Shown here piece after piece: positions 21,903 through 32,490 of a DNA stretch of 64,000 nucleotides. Each line of letters starts with the position of its first letter. The stretch's first letter is position 1. Both the position numbers and the translations under genes were made by a program. The stretch is from Macrostomum hystrix (Eukaryota; Platyhelminthes; Macrostomidae). The stretch spans positions 13,001,001 to 13,065,000 of the forward strand of contig CATNEN010000003.1 of the NCBI GenBank assembly GCA_950097015.1, given 5' to 3'. The notes beneath the pieces were generated by a model, which saw nothing but the letters and a program-made list of their open reading frames with translations, ran no database searches and had not been told where the DNA came from.

Positions 21903-22457
21903 TCACTTTCCCAGCGCCCGCAGCACCCGATCCTGATTGTAGACCTTCTCCTCGTGCAGCAGAACAGGGTCCTTTCTGCGTCTGAAGCTTTTCACGGGCG
22001 TCGTTTTCATCGTCTTATCATTGTCGCCCGTGTCCCGCTCTTCAACGAGTTTAGCTCTGGAATCCTCCTGCGTTGCTATGGCAACCGACCGGCGATACAA
22101 ATCCGGATGCACGGCTCCGTAGGCTAACATTGGACAAGCCAGACTGAGACTCAATTCTTTATAACTGATTGATTGATTCCCAAAGATTCTCTCGTTTTCC
22201 TCCGAGTCATCCTTAGTCGAATGTCGAAGGTGAGGCGTCAGCGAGTACTTTCCATTGTCGACGCCAAAGTCAGATTGTTGCTCGTAGTCGTCGTCTAGTC
22301 GTCGACGAAAAACTCTCGGCGGGTGTTTGATAGTCATCCTATCCAAGCATTGGGAAGAATCAGAAGTTGATTTTGCCTGGGATTTCAATTGCAACTCGCA
22401 GCCCTCCAGAGAAACGCGAGCGTTACGATTTCGAGCGACAAGTTTGCCAGTTTCCAT
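21903..22457 (-). CDS. Unrecognised 184-residue charged protein
   Basis: No family recognised. It opens METGKLVARNRNARVSLEG at the ATG at 22457 and stops with TGA at 21903. No signal peptide or membrane segment is seen. Composition is charged, with basic clusters (VFRRRLDDDY, SFRRRKDPVLL) and an acidic mid-part (DDSEENERIFGN), a pattern of a soluble, probably cytoplasmic or structural protein. A textbook RFX X-box lies about 180 bases upstream of the start, which suggests expression in ciliated cells; this is inference from one motif. A partial copy of its 3' end sits inside the adjacent minisatellite. Single exon as seen; the upstream frame stays open for a while without another ATG that I would prefer. 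Confidence 0.65.
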   Translation of the reverse strand: METGKLVARNRNARVSLEGCELQLKSQAKSTSDSSQCLDRMTIKHPPRVFRRRLDDDYEQQSDFGVDNGKYSLTPHLRHSTKDDSEENERIFGNQSISYKELSLSLACPMLAYGAVHPDLYRRSVAIATQEDSRAKLVEERDTGDNDKTMKTTPVKSFRRRKDPVLLHEEKVYNQDRVLRALGK

Positions 22458-22636
22458 AGCGAAATGAGTGATGAAGCTTTCTGAATTCCTTAGCCAGAAA
22501 AGCTTACACGCAAGTCTTATTTAGAAAACGAAAGTAGACAGGTAATTAATTAGCACACCTGGGGGCTGTCTTTTTCTAGACTAGAAACTGCAAGCATGCC
22601 ACTAATAGTTAATCTGGCGAAATTTAATCTAAATTT
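22458..22636. other. Presumed promoter and 5' UTR of the 184-residue gene
   Basis: Unique sequence between the X-box and the start codon. Confidence 0.35.
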
Positions 22637-22650
22637 GTTGTCATAGCAAC
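22637..22650. promoter_or_regulatory. RFX X-box (GTTGTCATAGCAAC)
   Basis: Matches the RFX-family X-box GTNRCC-N(0-3)-RGYAAC with a two-base spacer and near-dyad symmetry; the second position group is TGTC rather than TACC/TGCC. A further half-site (AGCAAC) follows at once (CATAGCAACAG). It lies 180 bases upstream of the minus-strand gene start at 22457. Confidence 0.5.
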
Positions 22651-22799
22651 AGCATAGCAACAGAAACGGAGAGAGAGTTATGGTGAGGAGACAGTGTCTA
22701 GTTATTTTTTCTATTCGACAAAATACTTACAGGTCTGTGCAAAATGGCTTTTATATAATTAATATTTTGCTTGCTTGTATTCTGCATTCTGTTGCTGAC

Positions 22800-25508
22800 G
22801 TTCTAAAGCCATTCGGCAAGTATCTAACAGGTTGTTCTAAAGCTATTATGCACGTATCTAATAGGTTGTTCTAAAGCTGTTATGCAAGTATCTAATAGGT
22901 TGTTCTAAAGCTGTTATGCAAGTATCTAATAGGTTGTTCTAAAGCCATTCGGCAAGTATCTAACAGGTTGTTCTAAAGCTGTTATGCACGTATCTAATAG
23001 GTTGTTCTAAAGTTGTTATGCAAGTATCTAACGGGTTGTTCTAAAGTTGTTATGCAAGTATCTAATAGGTTGTTCTAAAGCTGTTATGCAAGTATCTAAT
23101 AGGTTGTTCTAAAGCTGTTATGCAAGTATCTAATAGGTTGTTCTAAAGCCATTCGGCAAGTATCTAACAGGTTGTTCTAAAGCTGTTATGCACGTATCTA
23201 ATAGGTTGTTCTAAAGCTATTATGCACGTATCTAATAGGTTGTTCTAAAGCTGTTATGCAAGTATCTAATAGGTTGTTCTAAAGCCATTCGGCAAGTATC
23301 TAACAGGTTGTTCTAAAGCTGTTATGCACGTATCTAATAGGTTGTTCTAAAGTTGTTATGCAAGTATCTAACGGGTTGTTCTAAAGTTGTTATGCAAGTA
23401 TCTAACAGGTTGTTCTAAAGTTGTTATGCAAGTATCTAACGGGTTGTTCTAAAGTTGTTATGCACGTATCTAATAGGTTGTTCTAAAGTTGTTATGCAAG
23501 TATCTAATAGGTTGTTCTAAAGTTGTTATGCACGTATCTAACGGGTTGTTCTAAAGTTGTTATGCAAGTATCTAACAGGTTGTTCTAAAGTTGTTATGCA
23601 AGTATCTAATTGGTTGTTCTAAAGCTGTTATGCAAGTATCTAACAGGTTGTTCTAAAGTTGTTATGCAAGTATCTAACGGGTTGTTCTAAAGTTGTTATG
23701 CAAGTATCTAATAGGTTGTTCTAAAGTTGTTATGCACGTATCTAACAGGTTGTTCTAAAGTTGTTATGCACGTATCTAACGGGTTGTTCTAAAGTTGTTA
23801 TGCAAGTATCTAACGGGTTGTTCTAAAGTTGTTATGCACGTATCTAACAGGTTGTTCTAAAGTTGTTATGCACGTATCTAACGGGTTGTTCTAAAGTTGT
23901 TATGCAAGTATCTAACGGGTTGTTCTAAAGTTGTTATGCAAGTATCTAACAGGTTGTTCTAAAGTTGTTATGCAAGTATCTAACAGGTTGTTCTAAAGTT
24001 GTAATGCAAGTATCTAACAGGTTGTTCTAAAGCTGTTATGCAAGTATCTAACAGTTTGTTCTAAAGTTGTTATGCACGTATCTAACGGGTTGTTCTAAAG
24101 TTGTTATGCACGTATCTAACGGGTTGTTCTAAAGTTGTTATGCACGTATCTAATAGGTTGTTCTAAAGTTGTTATGCAAGTATCTAATAGGTTGTTCTAA
24201 AGTTGTTATGCACGTATCTAACGGGTTGTTCTAAAGTTGTTATGCACGTATCTAACGGGTTGTTCTAAAGTTGTTATGCAAGTATCTAACGGGTTGTTCT
24301 AAAGTTGTTATGCAAGTATCTAACAGGTTGTTCTAAAGTTGTTATGCAAGTATCTAATTGGTTGTTCTAAAGCTGTTATGCACGTATCTAACAGGTTGTT
24401 CTAAAGCCATTCGGCAAGTATCTAACAGGTTGTTCTAAAGCTGTTATGCACGTATCTAATAGGTTGTTCTAAAGCTGTTATGCAAGTATCTAATAGGTTG
24501 TTCTAAAGCCATTCGGCAAGTATCTAACAGGTTGTTCTAAAGCTGTTATGCACGTATCTAATAGGTTTTTCTAAAGTTGTTATGCAAGTATCTAACAGGT
24601 TGTTCTAAAGTTGTTATGCAAGTATCTAACAGGTTGTTCTAAAGTTGTTATGCAAGTATCTAACGGGTTGTTCTAAAGTTGTTATGTACGTATCTAATAG
24701 GTTGTTCTAAAGTTGTTATGCAAGTATCTAATAGGTTGTTCTAAAGTTGTTATGCACGTATCTAACGGGTTGTTCTAAAGTTGTTATGCAAGTATCTAAT
24801 AGGTTGTTCTAAAGTTGTTATGCACGTATCTAACGGGTTGTTCTAAAGTTGTTATGCACGTATCTATTAGGTTGTTCTAAAGTTGTTATGCAAGTATCTA
24901 ATAGGTTGTTCTAAAGTTGTTATGCACGTATCTAACGGGTTGTTCTAAAGTTGTTATGCAAGTATCTAACGGGTTGTTCTAAAGTTGTTATGCAAGTATC
25001 TAACAGGTTGTTCTAAAGTTGTTATGCAAGTATCTAATTGGTTGTTCTAAAGCTGTTATGCACGTATCTAACAGGTTGTTCTAAAGCCATTCGGCAAGTA
25101 TCTAACAGGTTGTTCTAAAGCTGTTATGCACGTATCTAATAGGTTGTTCTAAAGCTGTTATGCAAGTATCTAATAGGTTGTTCTAAAGCCATTCGGCAAG
25201 TATCTAACAGGTTGTTCTAAAGCTGTTATGCACGTATCTAATAGGTTTTTCTAAAGTTGTTATGCAAGTATCTAACAGGTTGTTCTAAAGTTGTTATGCA
25301 AGTATCTAACAGGTTGTTCTAAAGTTGTTATGCAAGTATCTAACAGGTTGTTCTAAAGTTGTTATGCAAGTATCTAACAGGTTGTTCTAAAGTTGTTATG
25401 CAAGTATCTAACAGGTTGTTCTAAAGTTGTTATGCAAGTATCTAACGGGTTGTTCTAAAGTTGTTATGCAAGTATCTAATAGGTTGTTCTAAAGTTGTTA
25501 TGCAAGTA
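22800..25508. repeat. 34-bp satellite, about 80 copies, with 680-bp higher-order period
   Basis: The unit contains GGTTGTTCTAAAGTTGTTAT and GCAAGTATCTAAC. Variants (GCCATTCGGC, GCACGTATC, CTAATTGG) recur in order; the block from TATCTAATTGG at 24351 recurs at 25031, exactly 680 bases (20 units) later. The unit is not a multiple of three and stops break all frames. Confidence 0.95.
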
Positions 25509-26584
25509 GTAAAGTTGCCTCTAAAGCTGATAAATAATGAGAAAAAAACAAAAAACGTAATCCTTCTTTTGATTAAACGGTTTAACGGGTAAAGGTGATT
25601 TACAAGCAGAACAAACAGTAATATATTATTTATAACAAATGAGAACATGTACACAAATTGTATGAATAGCAAACAATTTGAATAATATCTTCTGAGAGTC
25701 GGGGAAATTAATAATTGGTTAACAGGATGCTTAAAAATGAGATGAACAAATTTCACTTTAATAATAGATAAGATAAATACATCATGCAGGAAAAAATGCC
25801 CAATTTAAAATCGGTATGAAATAGAGATATTATAAATATTAATGCAGTGTTAATAGTAAAACCAACGTTAAAATGAACAGTCATTGACTTACTTTAAACG
25901 CTTCGTCATTTATCGACTCAAACCTATTAGCCGATATGTGTAGAAAAACGCAACTACAGTTATATTTCGTTTTATCGATACTACTTACATAGTCGATAAA
26001 TTAAGTAGTGCAAACAGCAATTAGAAGGTGAAAGTACAAGAACAAAGAATAACCTTATGCATTTATTTATTATTCAAGCTGCCAGTTTTTTTTTTCATTT
26101 TAAGTTAAGTGAATTAGACACAAATCACATGCCAATGTACAAGAAATACAAGACTGAGTTTTTTATAATCAATCAGAAAATATTAATAACTTAGCTGAAG
26201 CTGCCATAAGCAATGAATAAAACGCAATCGTACGAAATTTTTTTAACATAAAATTTTACACGAAACGAAGACACAAGCAATAACATTTATTAAGTGTATA
26301 AATCATTAATTGCTAAGAATCTCTGATTCAAGAAACTAGTTTCGACTAGACATCGGAACAATTTACTGAGGGACTAGATCACACGGACGGCTAAGATGTC
26401 AATTGTCAAAACGGCACAAAGAAACAAAACCCCACGAGTCTAAAATAATAGAGCTACCCGAACTTCTAAATAAATATTTTTTCGAAAAGCAAATAAGCCA
26501 TAATGACTAGGATACAGCCTCTTAAAGAATGCTTTGAGATTGAGTTTCATAATAGGTCGGGAGTTCGAATCTTGGATGGGTCAG
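25509..26584. other. AT-rich 3' flank of the LMX1-like gene
   Basis: No gene. Near 26553-26577, AGGTCGGGAGTTCGAATCTT looks like the box-B half of a tRNA-derived element (compare SINE family B head) with no other part preserved. Confidence 0.45.
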
Positions 26585-27982
26585 TCAATACTGCGGCGAC
26601 GTCTCTAGCGGTGGTATAATCATGAGATTCCCTAGCTCAGCCTCATCTTCATCGTCTTCTTCTCCTTCTTGATCATCTGGTTCAGCTGCCATTCCGTCTC
26701 CATCGAGGTCGTCTTCTTCTTCCGGTCCGAGATCTTCCTCATCTTCTTCGTCATCGTATTCTAATTCTTCGTCGTTATCAAAGTCTTCGTCGTTCTCGTC
26801 GGCGGCATCTGACGATTGCCGCCTCGTCTGCTGCTGCCCGACGCCGCGAAGTCGACTGCGAAGTTGACGGGAGCTGCTGGCACCGCCGGAGGAGGCGGCG
26901 GCGGCGGCTGCCACCGAGTTGGCGGCGATGCGTGAGGACGAGCGCTTCTTGAGCTGGGCGCGCTGGTTCTGAAACCACACCTGAACTACCCGAACCTGAT
27001 GGGATCAGGTGGGTTGGGATGGACAATTGCGATAGAGGGATAGACAGACAGACAGGCAGACAGACAAACAGGCAGACAGACAGACAGACAGACACACAGA
27101 GAGACAGACAGGCAGGCAGGCAGACAGGCAGTCCCTCACCGCCAACCCGGCCTCATTAGCCAGGGCCTCGCAGATCCTCCTAGTTGGCCTCTGGTTCTGT
27201 TCGAAGGCCACTCGAAATCGTCTACGCTGGGCGGCAGTCAGGACGGTGCGAGCTCTGCGCTGATTGGCTGCCGAGTTGGCGTCAGCGGCGGCATCCAAAG
27301 ACGAAGGTCCAACGCCGCCAGTAAGGGGGGTCAGCTGCCTGTCTTCCGGACAGAAATTCACAACGGAAGATGACGAGCCGCCGCTGCAGTCACCGCCGCC
27401 AGTGACGGAGGCCGCATCGCACAGACAGACTGGCCGACCGTCGGTTGGTCTGACAGCGAATTGATCGCCCTTGCGTAGTTGGGCGCCACAGGCGGCGCAA
27501 ACGAAGCAAGCCAGGTGATAGGCGTAGGAATGAGCCCACATGGCTAAGTCTTGCGTAGCAATCGGATGGCAACACGATTGGCAGCGAATGCCGTGACGCC
27601 TGAGTGTTTTTTTTTCGTACACGGTTAACCAAAAATTAAGATATCTTAATACGTCTACTTATAGTAGACTAAAATGAAAAGTAGCATATTTTTTTAGAAA
27701 ATGACTAAAAACTAATATCAAATGTCGCTTACTTTGCATAGTCATGTGCGCAGTACAGACGATTGTCTTTAACAAAGCAGCCTTCGGTTAATTGACAGTT
27801 GCAGGCGCAACACGTGGCGCATTGCTCATGCCAGGCCAGTGACCTAATGCGCAACAGGTATTTGTCAGCTATGACAGTTTGACAGCCTGCGCATGTTTCT
27901 AGAACTTCTGCTGGCTCAGGCAGCTGGTTTTGCAGCAGCAGCTGCTGCTGCTCATCTTCCTGACTAGTTGGATCTGTGATTT
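26585..27982 (-). CDS. lmx1: LIM-homeodomain transcription factor, LMX1 type (5' exons not found)
   Basis: Nuclear DNA-binding regulator; LMX1 proteins pattern neurons and other tissues in animals. Three exons on the minus strand: 27982-27733 (or from 27973) with LIM1 (CAGCQ..WHEQCATCCAC..YCAHDY); 27599-27140 with LIM2 (CQSC..YHLACFVCAAC..CLCD) and most of the homeodomain (RRARTVLTAAQRRRF onward); 26995-26585 with helix 3 (RVVQVWFQNQRAQLKK), an Ala/Ser run and a long acidic tail (EDEEDLGPEEEDDLDGDG). Junction phases agree: AA|G makes Lys between LIM1 and LIM2, and GCG|GTT splits within GLAVRVVQVWF. The RVVQVWFQNQRA helix and the LIM spacing point to LMX1 rather than other LIM-HD classes; the rest is divergent. 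The second intron is only 144 bp and is a CAGA-type repeat. Initiator exon(s) must lie to the right and were not seen. Confidence 0.85.
26996..27139. repeat. CAGA/CAGG microsatellite filling an LMX1-like intron
   Basis: Short intron of GACAGACAGGCAGACAGACA-type repeats on +, lying between homeodomain helices 2 and 3. The acceptor CCATCAG and donor GTGAGG (minus strand) flank it. Confidence 0.85.
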
Positions 27983-28470
27983 CTTTATTGGGAAAAAAAG
28001 AATATTTACATAGTTTAAGTACACTGAGATTGCTAGTTAGAAGAAACAGAGAAACACAAAACTGACTGCATTGTTTTTGTGACATTGTTTTCCAAAACTT
28101 TAAACAATTGGCGGCAAAATGTGCAAGAAAATTCGTGTTCGATTTAGAATATGCAATGTTCATTTAGTGATATTTCCCTAGGACTATATTTCCCTAAAGC
28201 GTACATAGCAGATTACAATGATTGGGCTTTTATGATGCTCAATGCCATGAAAACCGAAGCCTACATATTGTCAAACCTTGTCTCGACTCTCGACATTGAT
28301 AATTGTGGCGCTTTCTTTTCATCTAGCTCCGAAGTATAAAGTACTTTTATTATTTTGCAGAATGCAGGTCAAATTTGTGATGCTTGGTGATAGTGTTTTC
28401 ATAGAAAATATAAATGTGAAACATTAAAAGAAGTTACAATTTCAAATCACAATTATGACCCTTTTGCAAC
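27983..28470. other. Intron or upstream region of the LMX1-like gene
   Basis: AT-rich unique sequence; an open frame continues a little upstream of the LIM1 exon but looks non-coding. No initiator exon recognised. Confidence 0.4.
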
Positions 28471-28472
28471 TA

Positions 28473-29109
28473 TACTCAGCAACAGCTAAACCCCCCCCCA
28501 ACTCACGCTGTCAAACGGCCCAAAAGTTTTGTATGCCATCGGTGACTCAGAAATGTGTGAAGGCTGCCGCCGCCAGACGCGAGCGCAAAGTGCGGCATGG
28601 GGGATTTGGGGAGGGGGTGGCGCAACTCAACCCACTGGTGGCTGCATTGCGCAATGGTAAACCATCAATGGTAGCAGTTTCTGCCATTTGCTACGACAAC
28701 CTTTGCCGGCCCGCAGAACTGCATGCTTCAAGACGACAACGCTGCGCCACATCGAGCAGCACACGTGCAGCTGCTCAAGGAGCACCTCGGCATTCGCACA
28801 TTGAACTGGCCGTCAAAGTCTCCAGACATGAACCCCATCGAGCATGTCTGGGACTTTGTAAAGCGAAGAGTTCAGCAGGATGCCCCACAGAATGCTGAAC
28901 AGTTGCGACTGGCGGTGCTGAATGCCTGGCAGCAGCTGCCCCAACAGTTCATCAACCGGCTGGTGATCAGGATGCCACGACGAGTCACGGCACTTTTGCA
29001 TGCTCGTGGTTCCTACACACGATACTGAGACTAGAATTAAAGACATTGCTTAACTTTTGTGCCCGTGTGACAGCGTGAGTTGGGGGGGGGGTTTAGCTGT
29101 TGCTGAGTA
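28473..29109 (+). mobile_element. Tc1/mariner element, internally deleted, with long TIRs
   Basis: Terminal inverted repeats of about 45 bases: TACTCAGCAACAGCTAAACC then a C-run, ACTCACGCTGTCA at the left, mirrored by TGACAGCGTGAGT, a G-run and CTGTTGCTGAGTA at the right. TA dinucleotides at 28471-28472 and 29110-29111 fit the TA target-site duplication of this superfamily. Only the C-terminal part of a transposase survives inside. Confidence 0.9.
28723..29028 (+). pseudogene. Transposase C-terminal remnant (DD34E)
   Basis: 101-residue frame MLQDDNAAPHRAAHVQ... with the second catalytic Asp in QDDNA and the Glu in SPDMNPIEHVWD, 34 residues between them: the DD34E signature of Tc1-like transposases. 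The helix-turn-helix domain and first Asp are missing; sequence to the left (28510-28720) is out of frame or deleted. The product cannot be an active enzyme. Confidence 0.88.
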
Positions 29110-29111
29110 TA

Positions 29112-29764
29112 GTATACCAGCAACTTGAACTGATTCCATTCAGAAACAGATTCCGATGCACCGATGGACTGTGAAAGAATTCATTTCGTAAAAAGGCAAA
29201 GGCTTTCCTGCTGCGGGATTATTCCAAAGCTGCTTAGAGGTTTACGAAAGGTGCAATTAGATTATAGGAATAATGACAGCAAAGTTACATATACGCTCGT
29301 ACTTCAAAGCAGCAGACTGTTGCTTTGATTTGAGATTTGAGTGAACATTGAGTTGAAACCACAGCATATTGACAAAATATTTCAGCTTTAGGGAAATCAA
29401 CACTTTAGAGGGAAGTCCGTTAAAAGGGACTAGAGAATAGTTGACCATATTATGGGAAGTTAGAAAACTTTTAGTGCTTTTTTTCTCTCATTCATGACTT
29501 TTTTCCCTTGTCTCCGACTTCGTTTCCCTCAAAAGAGAAGAATAGCGGAGAGAGAAGAAGAGAAGAAATACAGAGAGAGTAGAGGAGAAGAAAAACCGAG
29601 AAGACAGGGATGTGAAAATAAAAACCAAAAAAGTTCATAAAAATTAAGTCTAACTAAAAAACCCAAAAAACGAACAAAGTTGCAGAAAAGAGAAAATTAC
29701 TTCGTTAATCGCAGTTCGTTTTTCCCTCCTTCGACGGGCAGAGTAGATTTTTTAATACGCGACT
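29112..29764. other. AT-rich unique sequence before the 22-bp satellite
   Basis: No gene recognised. Confidence 0.4.
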
Positions 29765-32490
29765 TAGTTTTCCCTCACCTGTGACTCAGTTCTCCCTCAT
29801 CTGCGACTCCGTTTTCCCTCACCTGCGACTCCGTTTTCCCTCACCTGTGACTCAGTTCTCCCTCATCTGTGACTCAGTTCTCCCTCATCTGCGACTCCGT
29901 TTTCCCTCACCTGCGACTCAGTTCTCCATCACCTGCGACTCAGTTTTCCCTCATCTGCGACTCAGTTTTCCCTCACCTGCGACTCAGTTCTCCCTCACCT
30001 GCGACTCAGTTCTCCCTCATCTGCGACTCAGTTCTCCCTCATCTGCGACTCAGTTTTCCCTCACCTGCGACTCAGTTCTCCCTCATCTGCGACTCAGTTC
30101 TCCCTCATCTGCGACTCAGTTTTCCCTCATCTGCGACTCAGTTCTCCCTCACCTGCGACTCAGTTTTCCCTCACCTGCGACTCAGTTCTCCCTCATCTGC
30201 GACTCAGTTCTCCCTCACCTGCGACTCAGTTTTCCCTCACCTGCGACTCAGTTCTCCCTCATCTGCGACTCAGTTTTCCCTCACCTGCGACTCAGTTTTC
30301 CCTCATCTGCGACTCAGTTTTCCCTCATCTGCGACTCAGTTTTCGCTCACGTCCTCATCTGCGACTCAGTTCTCCCTCATCTGCGACTCAGTTTTCCCTC
30401 ATCTGCGACTCAGTTTTCCCTCACCTGTGACTCAGTTCTCCCTCATCTGCGACTCAGTTTTCCCTCATCTGCGACTCAGTTTTCCCTCACCTGCGACTCA
30501 GTTCTCCCTCATCTGCGACTCAGTTTTCCCTCATCTGCGACTCAGTTCTCCCTCATCTGCGACTCAGTTTTCCCTCACCTGCGACTCAGTTCTCCCTCAT
30601 CTGCGACTCAGTTTTCCCTCATCTGCGACTCAGTTCTCCCTCACCTGCGACTCAGTTTTCCCTCACCTGCGACTCAGTTCTCCCTCATCTGCGACTCAGT
30701 TTTCCCTCACCTGCGACTCAGTTTTCCCTCACCTGCGACTCAGTTTTCCCTCATCTGCGACTCAGTTTTCCCTCATCTGCGACTCAGTTCTCCCTCATCT
30801 GCGACTCAGTTTTCCCTCATCTGCGACTCAGTTTTCCCTCACCTGCGACTCAGTTTTCCCTCATCTGCGACTCAGTTTTCCCTCATCTGCGACTCAGTTT
30901 TCCCTCATCTGCGACTCAGTTTTCCCTCATCTGCGACTCAGTTTTCCCTCATCTGCGACTCAGTTTTCCCTCATCTGCGACTCAGTTTTCCCTCATCTGC
31001 GACTCAGTTTTCCCTCATCTGTGACTCAGTTCTCCCTCATCTGCGACTCAGTTTTCCCTCACCTGTGACTCAGTTCTCCCTCATCTGCGACTCAGTTTTC
31101 CCTCATCTGCGACTCAGTTCTCCCTCACCTGCGACTCAGTTTTCCCTCACCTGCGACTCAGTTCTCCCTCATCTGCGACTCAGTTTTCCCTCATCTGCGA
31201 CTCAGTTCTCCCTCACCTGCGACTCAGTTTTCCCTCACCTGCGACTCAGTTCTCCCTCATCTGCGACTCAGTTTTCCCTCACCTGCGACTCAGTTTTCCC
31301 TCATCTGCGACTCAGTTTTCCCTCATCTGCGACTCAGTTTTCCCTCATCTGCGACTCAGTTTTCGCTCACGTCCTCATCTGCGACTCAGTTCTCCCTCAT
31401 CTGCGACTCAGTTTTCCCTCATCTGCGACTCAGTTTTCCCTCACCTGCGACTCAGTTTTCCCTCATCTGCGACTCAGTTTTCCCTCATCTGCGACTCAGT
31501 TTTCCCTCATCTGCGACTCAGTTTTCCCTCATCTGCGACTCAGTTTTCCCTCATCTGCGACTCAGTTTTCCCTCATCTGCGACTCAGTTTTCCCTCACCT
31601 GTGACTCAGTTTTCCCTCATCTGCGACTCAGTTTTCCCTCACCTGTGACTCAGTTTTCCCTCACCTGTGACTCAGTTTTCCCTCACCTGTGACTCAGTTT
31701 TCCCTCACCTGTGACTCAGTTTTCCCTCACCTGTGACTCAGTTTTCCCTCACCTGTGACTCAGTTTTCCCTCATCTGCGACTCAGTTCTCCCTCATCTGC
31801 GACTCAGTTCTCCCTCATCTGCGACTCAGTTCTCCCTCACCTGCGACTCAGTTTTCCCTCACCTGTGACTCAGTTTTCCCTCACCTGTGACTCAGTTTTC
31901 CCTCATCTGCGACTCAGTTCTCCCTCATCTGCGACTCAGTTCTCCCTCATCTGCGACTCAGTTTTCCCTCACCTGTGACTCAGTTCTCCCTCATCTGCGA
32001 CTCAGTTTTCCCTCATCTGCGACTCAGTTTTCCCTCATCTGCGACTCAGTTTTCCCTCACCTGTGACTCAGTTTTCCCTCATCTGCGACTCAGTTTTCCC
32101 TCACCTGTGACTCAGTTTTCCCTCACCTGTGACTCAGTTTTCCCTCACCTGTGACTCAGTTTTCCCTCACCTGTGACTCAGTTTTCCCTCACCTGTGACT
32201 CAGTTTTCCCTCACCTGTGACTCAGTTTTCCCTCATCTGCGACTCAGTTCTCCCTCATCTGCGACTCAGTTCTCCCTCATCTGCGACTCAGTTTTCCCTC
32301 ATCTGCGACTCAGTTTTCGCTCATATGCGACTTAGTTTTCACTCACGTCCTCATCTGCGACTCAGTTCTCCCTCATCTGCGACTCAGTTTTCCCTCATCT
32401 GCGACTCAGTTTTCGCTCATCTGCCACTCAGTTTTCCCTCATCTGCGACTCAGTTTTCGCTCATCTGCGACTTAGTTTTCACCCACGTCC
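29765..32490. repeat. 22-bp satellite (CTCAGTTTTCCCTCATCTGC)
   Basis: About 120 copies of a 22-bp unit (CTCAGTTTTCCCTCATCTGC plus GA) with TTCTCCC/TTTTCCC, CATCTGCG/CACCTGCG/CACCTGTG variants. A shortened unit (CGCTCACGTCCTCATCTGCG) occurs near 30341 and 31361, 1020 bases apart inside matching flanks, marking a block duplication of about 1 kb. Frames such as the 607-codon one are artefacts: a 22-bp unit closes after three copies, 66 bases, without a stop. Confidence 0.95.

Noticed and set aside
29781..31604. 607-codon frame of SPSSATQFSLICDSVFPHLRL-type repeats
   Set aside because: Product of the 22-bp satellite (three units make 66 bases without a stop); many parallel frames are equally open.
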